Assembly (NCBI GenBank): GCA_032622095.1
Contig: CP136067.1
Span: 195,014,052-195,078,051 of the forward strand
DNA: 64,000 bases
Reading direction: 5' to 3'
From: Siphonodentalium dalli
Lineage: Eukaryota; Mollusca; Scaphopoda; Gadilida; Siphonodentaliidae
Part shown: positions 22,354 through 33,700 of the stretch, in pieces
Layout of the letters: every line of letters starts with the position of its first letter
Position numbering within the stretch: position 1 is the first letter of the stretch
Program-made: the position numbers and the translations under genes
Notes under the pieces: model-generated
The model's database searches: none
The model's input: the letters and a program-made list of their open reading frames with translations, nothing else
Told to the model about the DNA's origin: nothing

Positions 22354-22908
22354 TCGTCGAATGTCAAAATTTTCAATTTTGAAACATTTGTGTGAAGATA
22401 GCACTCACGGAATAACATACTGAACTTAAAGGTTAATTCTCAAAGATAAACGATTTAATATTGTATCGGTTGCATTGGTTATCGGACTGTATTGATGTCA
22501 ATGTGCTTTAAATTATAGTCAATCATATTGTAAATGATTCATCAATTTCATCAAATTCATCATTAATTTCATGTTGTTGTTGAATTTGCACACATCACAG
22601 GTCACGGAAATCACAAAATTTAGTTAGTAACCTCGAGTTTTAGGTACTGACTACTGTTTACTTTAGTTCCTCCAATTCAGAATTCCTCTGACATGTCTTT
22701 TTTGTTTGTCCGGCCAATGAACACCTTATCGCTTGTCAACTGGCCCTTCAAGTTCAATATGGCTTCATCATCAAGTTCAACTTCATGGGCCAAAATAGGC
22801 CTAGCTGTCGAGTGTCGTGTCACTGTCAGGCTCCCACAATTCACAGATGTCCCGCCAAATAAATTATCACAACCCAACTATCCGATCTATCTCCTGACAA
22901 CCCTTTGG
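22354..22908. other. Sequence between promoter cluster and MULE
   Basis: Overlapping ORFs on both strands at 22,677-22,917 lack splice or domain support. No repeat family is recognised. Confidence 0.35.
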
Positions 22909-22925
22909 CTTAGAGAGGGGTACAG

Positions 22926-23070
22926 GACGTTTCGTACCATGGTCGTTTCGTACTTGGTCGTTTCGTACCATCTGGTCGTTTCGTACCATATTTCTTGGTC
23001 GTTTCGTACCGCATTGTTTGGTCGTTTCGTACCATGTAGAAAATCAATTGGTCGTTTCGTACCATGTGTT
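22926..23070 (+). repeat. MULE left terminal inverted repeat
   Basis: It opens GGACGTTTCGTACC and then repeats GGTCGTTTCGTACC at irregular 3-20 bp spacing. The spacers (CATTTG..., AGAAAATCAATT) are also conserved in the right end, so the whole arm is an inverted duplicate. The 14-mers are likely transposase-binding sites (inference). Confidence 0.85.
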
Positions 23071-23416
23071 GGAAATGGGGAAAACACGGTATTTTATATA
23101 TATATTTATATTATGTATGTATAATTATTCATGTTCTGGAATGCGGCGAAAGATCTTATGAGATTTGCTTACATCGAATGTGAATAACAATCACGCTGAC
23201 AATAGTATTCATCTGATTGACTGCGGGAAAGATCTTATGAGATGTTTTTACAACAAGTGTTAATACTAATCACGCTGTATAAACAAGAGGTGCGCTCTTA
23301 CTGATTACCACTAATTACCACCTGGCTTCTTGATCACACCTTTTCGTGAGTTGTTTTTGTTGGAATCCTATAAGTAACATGAGATCCCCCATCATTTCAT
23401 CATTCATCTCACAATC

Positions 23417-23498
23417 ATGTCTGACTTTCTCTCCGACGTTAATTGTATAGACTGTTCCAGAGAGGTTCGTCCGCGTCAACACGGTCTTCAATGTGAAG
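23417..23498 (+). CDS. MULE transposase exon 1
   Basis: Starts at ATG in CAATCATGTCTGAC. Holds the first Cys pair and CEG of the PHD-like finger. Ends in a GTTAGT donor after one base of a glycine codon, completed by GT of exon 2. Confidence 0.75.
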
Positions 23499-25832
23499 GT
23501 TAGTACTCGTATATATTATACAATTTTATTTTGAACATCAACTTAACTTAATATTTAAAAACAATCTGTAAAATGTATATATATTATACATTTTTATTTT
23601 AAACATCAACTTAACTAAATAATTAAAAACAAATCTATATACCAGTTTGTTATAACACTGAATTGTCTTTCCAGGTTGCCACAGATGGCAGCACCGTACA
23701 TGCAGCACCGGCGTTAGTCTAGAAGTTTACCGATATGCCATAAAGACAGCGACGGCAATAGATTGGGTCTGCACCGCATGCCGCCAAACCACGACAGTCG
23801 AGCAGACGGTAGAAGACATTGAAATGACAACGACGACTCCACCTCCAACGATCGCAAACTTCGACATTGAAATGACAACGACGACTCCACCTCCAACCAG
23901 AATCGACCATTCGACCTTCGACATCGACGAAACCTTCAACCGGCCACACGACCACGATGAATCATCAATACTGCTCCCAGAAACACAGCTGATGGAAACC
24001 GACGATTCACCATCGACTTTCAGACGGATCGACAACGGAACGAAAAGAGGCAAGCCAAAGCTAGTGTCCAGTGACGGATTCAGCTTTACCGTGAAAAGAC
24101 AGACCAGCAAGGCGACACATTGGTGGTGTTCTCATCGCCAAAAGACTGGAGCCTGCCCAGCTACCATCACAGAGAAAGATGATGTCTTCACCGCAGGCCC
24201 AAAACTCCATAACCATCAACCTGAATCGAGATTTCAGCGCGTCTGCGACAATTGGCCGTCAGAAAGGAACAGATTTTCGTCCCTGCGTCAACTCTGGCTG
24301 AAGATTTAATGCGGGATGAGTTCGACAAGAACCCCAGCGCCGACCTGCCAAAGCCAGATAATTTGATCCGCCAAGCTAATCGAAGCCGACAGAAGGTGAA
24401 GCCGAAACCACCACGCGACAACAACTTCATCACCGACACTGGATTTCTGCCACAAGACTTCCTTCAAGACGACATCCATTTCGACGGCCAAAGGCATCAG
24501 ATTTTTGCAACATCCGCCCAGCTTGAAATTCTATCCAGGTCAAAGAATTGGTACATCGATGGAACATTTAGCATAGTGCGTCAGCCATTCCATCAACTGA
24601 TGACCATCCACGCCTTCGTCAGAAAAGGCGAACACTTAAAACAGATTCCGCTGATATATGTTCTGATGAGTCGTCGAAAGGCAAAAGATTATGATACGGT
24701 ACGCATCATTTATACATTATGAGTTTTCAAGATAATAGTTTCAAATATAATTTCTACAATTAACTTAATTCAGGTAACTAAATAAAATGAGTTTGTTCAC
24801 AAATAATTTGGAAATATTACAATATGACATTTAATTATAACATGATATTTATTTCATTTAAATATTACAACATGATATTTTGTCATTTCAGGTCTTCGAA
24901 TCACTGCTAAAACTACTGCCAGATCAACTTGCGGTGAAGACAGTGACAATGGATTTTGAAAAGGCAACATGGAAGTCCATAAAAAAGCTACTACCAGAGG
25001 TGGAAAGACGTGGTTGCTATTTCCACTGGACACAGGCCGTGAACAGGCAGATTCAAAAGAAAGGCCTGATCGAACTATACAACAAAAAAGGAGACGAACA
25101 CAGGTAAATATTTGTTCTCATAGAATAGAATTGTATGAATAAAATAATAGAATTGTATGATTAAATGATTTTTTTCAAAATATAACTTATATGATTTTAT
25201 TTTTATTTCAATTATATAAGTAGAATAATGCTATTATTTCAATTAGCAGAAATAAGGGTATAATTAGAATAATATATAACAAACTGAAATTTTTCTTATT
25301 TATGTTTATATCTTCTTTTCATTTTTGTAGGCAAATGCGAAAGCTTTATGCTTTGCCACTTCTGCCAGCCGAACACATCCGACCAGCATTTGCCAGGATG
25401 CGAGATCACCCGACAGCCAAAATCGGCAACATGCCGTTGATATACGAATATGTGCAATCGCAGTGGCTGGACTCTCGATGTCTACCGATGGAATCGTGGT
25501 GCGTCTACGGGCGCTCCATCCGAACGAACAATGATACCGAGGGATGGCACAGACGCATCCAATACAAAAACAAGGCAACAAACGTCCCGTACTATATCCT
25601 GGTTCCAATGCTCAAGAAGGAATCGGCAACGACAGACATGACTGTAAAGTTGGTTGGGGAAAAAAAGATGAAAAGATACCAAAGACTCCGGTATCGGGAG
25701 AACCAGGCGCAACTATTCTGCTTGTGGAGCAACTACGAAAACGGCGGCATCTCCACCAGTGGTCTGTTGAAGGCATGTTCGAAACTGTTTGCGCCAAAAG
25801 TTGTTGACAATGTCGAGTCGGCTGATTGTTAA
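23417..25832 (+). CDS. MULE transposase with PHD-like and FLYWCH zinc fingers
   Basis: Four exons (23,417-23,498; 23,675-24,698; 24,892-25,103; 25,331-25,832), all GT/AG, predict about 606 residues. The N-terminus has a PHD-like finger, CIDC then CEGCHRWQHRTC then WVCTAC, spanning exons 1-2. A Thr/Pro-rich duplicated linker (TTTTPPPT twice) follows, then a FLYWCH-type finger (HWWCSHRQKTGACPA...HNHQPE). The transposase core has YIDGTF (first Asp), MDFEKATW (second Asp) with CYFHWTQAV, and NNDTEGWHRR (Glu), so the DDE triad is complete. One base appears to be lost, or two gained, between 24,225 and 24,305, shifting frame just after FLYWCH. It may be a real lesion or a sequencing error. The protein would cut and paste the element in the nucleus. 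Confidence 0.8.
23675..24698 (+). CDS. MULE transposase exon 2, with frameshift
   Basis: Acceptor TCTTTCCAG. It encodes the rest of the PHD-like finger, the linker, FLYWCH, and the transposase core up to LMSRRKAKDYDT. The upstream frame stops at 24,309 and the downstream frame opens after a TGA at 24,222, so the break lies between these points. Ends at a GTACGC donor in phase 0. Confidence 0.75.
24892..25103 (+). CDS. MULE transposase exon 3
   Basis: Acceptor TTTCAG; carries the second catalytic Asp (MDFEKATW) and the GCYFHWTQAV motif. Ends AG before GTAAAT, completed to Arg by the next exon. Confidence 0.8.
25331..25832 (+). CDS. MULE transposase exon 4
   Basis: Acceptor TTTGTAG; carries the catalytic Glu in NNDTEGWHRR and runs 167 codons to a TAA at 25,830-25,832. 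Confidence 0.8.
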
Positions 25833-25944
25833 TATCAAATATCATGTTCGTTGTGTAAAATAATGTTGTTAATGTTAATATGTTATTGTTATTTTAAAAT
25901 AAAGAATAAAGTATGAAATTAATACTGTTTTCCCCCATTCCCAA

Positions 25945-26128
25945 CATGGTACAACACATGGTACGAAACGACCAATTGATTTTTCTACATGGTACGAAAC
26001 GACCAATTGATTTTCTACATGGTACGAAACGACCAAACAATGCGGTACGAAACGACCAAGAAATATGGTACGAAACGACCAGATGGTACGAAACGTCCAG
26101 GTACGAAACGACCATGGTACGAAACGTC
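25945..26128 (-). repeat. MULE right terminal inverted repeat
   Basis: Inverted copy of the left end: repeats of GGTACGAAACGACC with the same spacers. It has one additional ACAT-GGTACGAAACGACC-AATTGATTTT unit, so the iterated arm has changed copy number since the two ends were made alike. Confidence 0.85.
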
Positions 26129-26144
26129 TAGAATCCTTAGAGAG

Positions 26145-27943
26145 AGAAAGCAAGCAAAAAGAAAAACAACTTTTATTTCAAATAATCACTTGGGCCGAGT
26201 CAGCCCGGGGCGAGCCGGCTCGGGACGAGCTAGCCCAGGTCGACTGGACCGAGTTGGCCCTGGGACGAGCTGGCCCGTTTCCGCCTATAGTAACAGGTAC
26301 ATGGTGTAAGTATCACGAAAATCACTCATATCATATAATATTGGGGTAAACATCAGCGTTGAATACTATAGAGAGACTTCAAAACAGTTGGATGCAACAA
26401 GCTTCCTAACTTCTGGCACATGCGCAGCCTATTTTTTGCCCAATAATATAACAACTAACATTTTACGCAATGTTTAGCGAGCTATTCCGCTATACCATGT
26501 AAACGTTTGTCTACTTTAGGGGTGTGTGGATATATGACAATGAGTCAATGACTTGATTAGAAATCTGACTGATATTTTTGCTTAATCCAGCACAATATAA
26601 ACATAATTTTATACCAGCGCCCAGTCAGGAGTGAAGTGAACATGTCAGAATTAGTTTGATCTTGTATCAGTCACTGCGTTGTCAAAACAACATATCTATT
26701 GCAATGTCGGACGTACCTGTAGAATATCGTTGATCAAAGGTACTATAACAGGTCGCTATCCCTCACATGTTGACTGAATATCTAGATCAGATTTTTTTTT
26801 TTATTATACCGTAACTGCGACCAGACTGTTGTATTTTGGGTTCCATCGCAATCGTTTGTGCTTTATACATACGGACGATGATAAATATGGAAGTATACTG
26901 CATGCATCAATGGTTGCTACCAATAAAATGTTTATACCTTTCTGGAAAATATGGCCGATTAGTCGACTATGAGATTGCTAATCGTTTATCGCCATAATTC
27001 TAGTCGATGTCGACTAATCGTTTCAACACTAGCTGTGTGAATAATCGGGAATCGATTCAATGTCGATATTGCCGGGTCTCTGATTCAAATATTTGCATTA
27101 TCCACTGATATCCATGCAATTTTCCCCCATCATTAACACTACTAGTACATTAGACATTTTGCTTACAGTGTTTATGAATAATTAGTGTGACGCATGCGCA
27201 ATATTTGTCATAATACGTTTATTTCATAATATTAGAGGTTGGTTCACTTAGTTATACCATCGAAATTATCATATAAGGGACAAATTGTTCAAAAGAGTTA
27301 GCATTTTATGATTGGTTAATTATATTATCGGGATGGCTATAGATCTTTATGTGGCCAATTTTCGCAAACTGCATTCTAGCTCTATGTCTTCAAATACAGT
27401 ACATATAAAATACATGTATACATGTATCACCAGTTAGTATCACGTTATGCCACATATCTTCCATAGGGTTAAAATCGGACCCTACGCCTGTGCAGTTTGA
27501 CTTCGTTGGACTCGCCGTAACTTCTTTTTCCGGACTAATTACTGTTACAGGGGGGGGGGGTGTCAAATTGGCTTTGGAATAGAGTGGCAGAACTCTTTGA
27601 TGGGGTGCAGGACTTGTAGTACATGTACTAGTATGCTGTCATATGAGTTGGCTTCCTTCACTAAGCATAAATCAAAGTACAGCTGTCATTGTAGACAAAT
27701 ATATGTATCATTGTTTTTATAACTGAGCTGCAGTCGGACTGCCTATAGTTTATAAGTGATGTTCATTGTGTTGTTATAGCAAAGAAAACATTGAATGGTA
27801 CATCAATCAATTAACAGACCACAATTAACTGACATAAACATTATATACGGTATCTTTTTTTCTTAGACAGCAGTACTTATCTAATGGTTATTGTCAATCT
27901 AATTAAGGTTTCATTCTATTCACATCTACAGTGTAATACATAC
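26145..27943. other. Unassigned intergenic sequence
   Basis: A GC-rich patch at 26,190-26,280 repeats GACGAGCT and GGCCCG blocks. A G-run of about 10 occurs at 27,551. No exon, array or transposon end is supported. Confidence 0.4.
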
Positions 27944-27946
27944 TAA

Positions 27947-28975
27947 GGCCAAACTTTTTTATTTTACTGCTTTACGGATCCGCCGACCCTGTTTTCTGTG
28001 GCCCGACAAGGAAATAAAAATCAAATATAATTTTTATTTTTATTTTCACAGCGGACAGCTGTTTCTGCTTATCAGTAACAAATTATCTAACCACATTTCA
28101 CTGATTAAAGATGCCTAGGACACACCAACTTTAGATATCTGTGGCTTTAATTACTTTTAACTACATCCAGAAGGAAAACTGAGAAGTCAGCTAGAGTTTA
28201 TATGTGTCAGCCACCAAGATACCTGTATGCTTTCTATAAATCTTGACATCTCTTTAAAACTTTAAATGGCCTTTAGAATACATTTTGTATTCCTGGGAAT
28301 TTATGGTGATCTTTATGACTGAAGACCAATATTAACAATCCACAAGGTTTCTTAGATAGGAATGACAAACTAATGAGTATGTGGGTTTGCTCAAGTTACA
28401 CATTCACTTTTTATCACTACCACTAATCTCACCATTCCCATGTGTGTATTAACCCTCTCTATACTAAATACTCATTGACCAGACAAGTAGATTCCTTAGG
28501 AAATGTTCAGATAATAAGTTCAACAAGTTCTAAACTTATTATCTGAACATTTCCCACCAACTAATAGGAATCCTTCTGCAAATATATTATTTGTCGGCTA
28601 CTTATTTTTCCATGACATCCATCCAGATGAATAATGAACATTTTCAATGTATACATTATAACTGAATGGGGGAGTCCATTTATTCACTAATGTTGAACAA
28701 AACCAAACTCTTTATTTCTGGATTTTTTCAATATTATTCAATAATCTGAGCTATGTTTCAAATAATAGTGCTGGATTTGAATTTTGTGATATACATCCAA
28801 AAAGTGTTCTCTATAAATGACTGACAGAGAATTATAAAGACACAGTTACCACCTTAGCGAATGTCCAAAAAAAAAAAAATGATTCAAGCATTTTTATTTT
28901 TATTTTTTTTCCGACCGACCCTACCAAAACAAGGTTAAAAAAATCCGTAAAGCAGAAAAATAAAAAAGTTTGGCC
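27947..28975. mobile_element. Harbinger-like element with TAA duplication
   Basis: TAA flanks both ends (27,944-27,946 and 28,976-28,978). The termini are inverted GGCCAAACTTTTTTATTTT with CTGCTTTACGGAT extending inward. Both subterminal regions carry CCGACCCT. No transposase is seen. A TTAA-family MITE (28,445-28,690) is nested inside. Confidence 0.6.
28445..28690. mobile_element. TTAA MITE, TACTAAATGGATTC family
   Basis: It begins ATTAACCCTCTCTATACTAA and carries an internal palindrome GGAAATGTTCAGATAATAAG with its inverse. It ends near GGGGGAGTCCATTTATTCAC. Confidence 0.55.
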
Positions 28976-29125
28976 TAATTCATCAGCCATGCTACTAGTA
29001 TCTTCACATTCATGAGGTTGCAAATGAAAGATGAAAAATATGAAAAATTATTTCTGAATTAAATTTTAATCTTTTTGTTATGAAAAGTGCTATCTGTGAT
29101 CTGTTGGTTTATATGTGTAGATATA

Positions 29126-29586
29126 TGTGACTTGCCATATCATATCCAGTCGTAAGTCGGGATTTTTTTACCCTGTGCCAATGCATTCTCTTATATATGC
29201 GAGTCGACCATAGGTCGCCTCGCATATATATGAGAATGCATTGGCCTAACAATTTTTTACAATTTTAACAATTTGTTCTTGTATTCTTTAACAATTTTAT
29301 AATTTCACCCATACAGAGCCCCAGACAAACATGAGCAGACGACACTCTTCTATATGCTTCTATATATGTGTGGGGCTCCCTGCAGGGTAATGGATGTTTT
29401 TTATTTTATGTCCTAAAATTTGTAAGAAGCATTTATTTAAAAGAAATGACAAAAAATTGTTAGGCCAATGCATTCTCTTATATATGCGAGGCGACCTATG
29501 GTCGACTCGCATATATAAGAGAATGCATTGGCACAGGGTAAAGAAATCCCGACTTACAACTGGATTTGATATGGCGGGTCATATAT
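29126..29586. mobile_element. MITE with TGTGACCCGCC-type ends, second copy
   Basis: Closely resembles 31-489: two hairpins (about 29,176-29,246 and 29,463-29,532) and the same internal GGGGCTC block in inverse orientation. Confidence 0.7.
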
Positions 29587-29589
29587 TAT

Positions 29590-30180
29590 CAGCCAATACT
29601 TAATTGTTTGATAACTTCGTATAGTATTTATAAATTAGTAATTTGATAATACTTGAGGTGTTGAACTGTACTGTTTACATGTAGTCTGCCATTCCAGTTT
29701 GAGAAGCTTCAACCTTGTGATTTTACAGTCTTTTGACAGATAAATTTGGTTGCAGCGAGCTGAGTTAGGTCAGTGGAGTGCCTTACAAGCCCCTGTGTAA
29801 AGATAAAAAATCCCTCCCAAATTTTGTTTTCAATTTCCATGTTGTACAGTAAAAAGACAAGTTAGAAAAGCTACATATTTCAATTGGTATCACATAGGTC
29901 AGTGGAGTGCATTACAAGCCCCTGTGTAATGACCAAAAATTCCTACCAAATTTAGTTTTCTATTTCATATTATACAGTAAAAAGACAAGTTAGGAAAGCT
30001 ACCTATTTTCAAATGGTATCACTTCAAACACCTCATTGATCGCCATAAAATATCCTTTTTGTGACAAAAACCCCTCATAGTCAGCTGTTTTAGTTGTATC
30101 TGTATCTGTAGATATTACAGTGCAGGAACCAATTCTGGTTGTAGATGCACTGGTCCAGGTGCTACCATGGCCGAGTAACT
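29590..30180. other. Sequence upstream of the V-ATPase C gene
   Basis: Positions 29,765-29,870 and 29,893-30,005 are two related copies (GTCAGTGGAGTGC...AAAAAGACAAGTTAG). A 5' UTR exon may lie here, but none could be defined. No TATA box or GC-rich promoter is obvious. Confidence 0.35.
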
Positions 30181-30184
30181 TTAT

Positions 30185-30505
30185 AACCCTGTGGTGACTC
30201 CAGTAGCGTTCTTTAATGTGCACACACCGATGAGTGTACACGGGTCAGCCATTAATGTCCGCGCCCGATCGGACAGCGTACTGCACCCACGACAACATAC
30301 CTGGACAAGTGTTGTAATGGGGGGAAGTCAGCATTTTGCATTCAGATCTTTTTCAGTGATCTCGAATGAGACTTTTCAGCCTGACAAACTTGGTATCTGA
30401 CCGAGTTCTGATTTTTGTCAGAATACCCTGACCGGTTGTGATCCCAGGTCCGCTAGCACGAGAGACCAGTACGCTACATCTCGGCTACCGACTTCCCCTG
30501 TAAAA
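30185..30505 (-). mobile_element. Probable tRNA-derived SINE
   Basis: Read on the minus strand, the stretch near 30,500-30,430 has a tRNA-like order: GTAGCCGAGATG (box A-like), TCGTGCTAGCGG, GGACCTGGGATCACAACC (box B-like, degraded), followed by a body extending to about 30,190. It ends roughly 130 bp upstream of the first V-ATPase C coding exon. Confidence 0.45.
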
Positions 30506-30637
30506 AGTATTTTAATTTAGCAAAAGTAATTTTTGGACCATCTTGGACCATGACTGATATTTGAATATACATTCACAACTTTCTCATTTATGTACAAGTA
30601 TGGTACATGAATATTTATTAACCATTTATTTTTACAG

Positions 30638-30777
30638 ATCGGAACAAAATGACAGAATTTTGGTTGATATCAGCTCCAGGCCAGAAGACATGCCAGGAAA
30701 CATGGGAGGCCCTGAATGGCGTCACATCATCACAGAATTTATCCCAAAATTTCAAATTTAACCTTCCAGATTTAAGG
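30638..30777 (+). CDS. ATP6V1C: ATP6V1C exon 1 (first coding)
   Basis: TTTACAG acceptor, an 11-base 5' UTR piece, then ATG at 30,649. 43 codons from [11 protein letters not shown] to NLPDLR; donor GTCAGT. The acceptor shows that at least one upstream non-coding exon exists. Confidence 0.92.
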
Positions 30778-33700
30778 GTCAGTTATTATCTTCGATTTCC
30801 ATAATTAGTACATGTACACGAAGTATATTTTTGTGAAAGTTTAAAGGTACTCAATCCGTAAAGAGGGTCCCCATCTCAACAGATTCCAACAATAACAATC
30901 CGATCAGAGGGTCCTATATTACTATTTCTTTGGCTTTGGGGGTACAAAATATTTGATTCGAGTCGAGGAACCCATCAAACAAAGCTCAGAGTTATTAGAT
31001 ATTGATTTTTGAAATTTGTTATGTTCTCGAGATGAGTACTAATAACTGCCGTAATCTGCTCTGGATGTGTACTCCAAATCTATTCAAACAGACAAGGATG
31101 GATAACTCTAAAATCAAGTGGTAATTTTAACGCAATTTTGACTGAGTTCTGGACCAGATAGTATTCCCGATAATGAAAAATAATAGATTTCTAAAATCGA
31201 TATCTAAAAAATCTGAGCTTTGATGGGTGACTTCCTCGACTCGAATCAAATATTTTTGACCCCCAAAGCCATTGAAATAGTAATTGAGAGGAGTTTTATC
31301 GGATTGAGTACCTTTAAGTTTCATAGATTTAGTACTGCGTATAATTCAAATGTGTAAATGTAAAAGTGATTAGGTTATATCAGGAAGAAAAATAATGGTG
31401 ATACAGTAATGCCCTAAATAATCGACTCCTTAACCACAGCAGAATTATGGATAACTTTTCAGGATTTAGTCGGAAATATGGCTTGTTGCCATTCATCGGA
31501 AAGCTCTCAGTGATTCTCCATAATTCTGCTGTGGTTAAGGAGTCGATCGTTTAGGCCATTACTGTATTTCCAATGACACACCGTCCCTACTAGCCTACTC
31601 CAGACCTCCTCCACCTTAACTATTTTTATCGACCCCCTAAAAAATTAAACTCAAACAAAATGATCAGCTAAATTATTCGATAAATAAAACCCGTTCTTAA
31701 GAGATTAGATTCATGTAGTTCATTGTTATATGGGTGTGTTTAGTAACTGTCCTGTACTTTGGATGATGAGCATTTGCACATACAGTGTAATAAAATCATA
31801 TTAGTAGATCAAACTTAGTGAATGTGAATGAGTTTAATGCGAAAAGCCACAAATTAATGTGGAACATACATAATAACATATATACACTATATACATTGGT
31901 ATGAATAACATTGTCATTAGAATTTCATGTTCATACATAATAATTTGTATGTAATACTTATATAAATATATCATACGTATACTGTATACATATATTTGCA
32001 CATGAGCATATATATATGTTTACAGAAATATGTGTATATAAATCCACATGCATATATATACATGTATGTACACAGAAATATGTGTATATAAATCCACATG
32101 CATATATATATGTATACAGAAATATGTGTATGTATACAGGTTCATGGATATATCAGTGTACTATCTTAGTTGTATTCTTTAAAAACATGTTTCAAATAAA
32201 TGCTAACGTTCTTCAATATTGATATATTTTCAATCGCAAGGAGGCCATATAACTTTTCTAGTGAAGGATTTAACCAGTAATAGTCAGGAATGTATTTTCT
32301 CCTGAGTGTGACCAAATTATCGCAGATCAAGAGAATATAATACTCATCACATGTTTCCGAAACCGCACATTTTGCACAGTAAACTGTCGTGTTTTCGCCA
32401 TCTTGAAAGCTCGTTTGGCAGTCTATGGTTTGCTGTCCTAAATTTCACCAATGCTGGTATGAGATGTTGTGGTAGATAAATAAGGTAACGACTAATACTG
32501 GAATGACGCTTTATATTACTATATAAAGTTCCCCATGATGATTTAGATTCCTTCAGGTCACGAAAACATTTTAATTTACATGTACAATGTACAGTAATGC
32601 CCTAAGTAATCGACTCCTTGACCACAGCAGAATTATGGGTAACTTTTCAGGATTTAGTCGGAAATTTGGCTTGTTGCCATTCATTGGAAAGCTCTCGTTC
32701 GTGAGAGGGGAAAATGCGGTCAGTGTTTTCAATGTCGTGGAAACACTAGGGGACATACTTTTGTTGTATCGGCCAATAGAAGAATCAGAGAGTAGATTTG
32801 CTGATCGTTTTGCATCCATTTTCTACCCAAGTTACTATGCTATCAACCGCAATAAATTTAAAACCTAGAAAATTTATTAGATAAAAATTAATTGCCAGAT
32901 TATAGATCACCGGTCGTGAAGGCCTTGCGTTGTTCCCAGTATACGGAAATGCGCCCGTTGAAGTTAAATGACTCACTATTCAAGACTTGGCAGATAGTTC
33001 GGATACATAACGTGCCAGAATATAACACTCAGCAGATAGACGATTAGCAGGTTGGAAGCAATGAAGGAATAGAATAAAGGCGCAATGTGTTAGTTCTAAA
33101 TATCAAGCTAAATTATAATAAACATAGATAAAATGGAGTGATATATATATTTTACGACATGAAGATAGAATCAGTGGGTATGATTAAATTATCGGCGGTC
33201 ATTTTTTGTAACCAAACCGCAGCAACATAACCAGCGGACTCCAAAGCATGTGTTCTAGCGATGTTCTATCAGAATTATGGGTAACTTTTCAGGATTTAGT
33301 CGGAAATATGGCTTGTTGCCATTCATCGGAAAGCTCTCAGTGAGAGCAAGAAACCATATTTCCTGAAAAGTTATCAATAATTCTGCTGTGGTTAAGGAGT
33401 CGATTATTTAGGGCATTACTGTATGAGTGAAGTACATTTATTACACAATCACTGTTGTATTCTTAGTTCAAGCTTTTATGTTGTAAAATCGACAGTTTAC
33501 TCGAGGGTGATCCTGGGTTTCTCCTGGAGATGCATGACATATTTACATTGCTAAAGGCAACATAAAGTGCACCCCTCAAAATTAGGAAAAATGTCCCACT
33601 GCAAATTTAATGCTGTGGCATTATAGATTCCACATGTTGCCACAGCATTTCCCACGGCATTGCTTATTGCCATGGTCAATTTCAAGGACTGCAAAGTGAA

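Larger units (their letters stand above)
22918..26135 (+). mobile_element. Mutator-like (MULE) transposon with iterated TIRs
   Basis: A 3.2-kb element flanked by a 9-bp direct repeat CTTAGAGAG (22,909-22,917 and 26,136-26,144), the length typical of Mutator-like elements. Each terminus is made of about seven or more copies of the 14-mer GGTCGTTTCGTACC with short variable spacers, inverted between the two ends. Between them is one four-exon transposase gene. Intact ends, duplication and nearly intact gene point to a young insertion. Confidence 0.85.

Noticed and set aside
22677-22917. Overlapping ORFs on both strands just left of the MULE
   Set aside because: The minus-strand one (ending DKVFIGRTNKKDMSEEF) reads plausibly, but no splice site, domain or homologue could be named, and the plus-strand one runs into the transposon.
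25875-26349. ORFs rich in VVSYH / RNDQ repeats at the MULE ends
   Set aside because: They translate the iterated 14-mer of the terminal inverted repeats.
30561-30761. 66-residue ORF MNIHSQL...
   Set aside because: Wrong frame over ATP6V1C exon 1; the ATG at 30,649 gives the family N-terminus.
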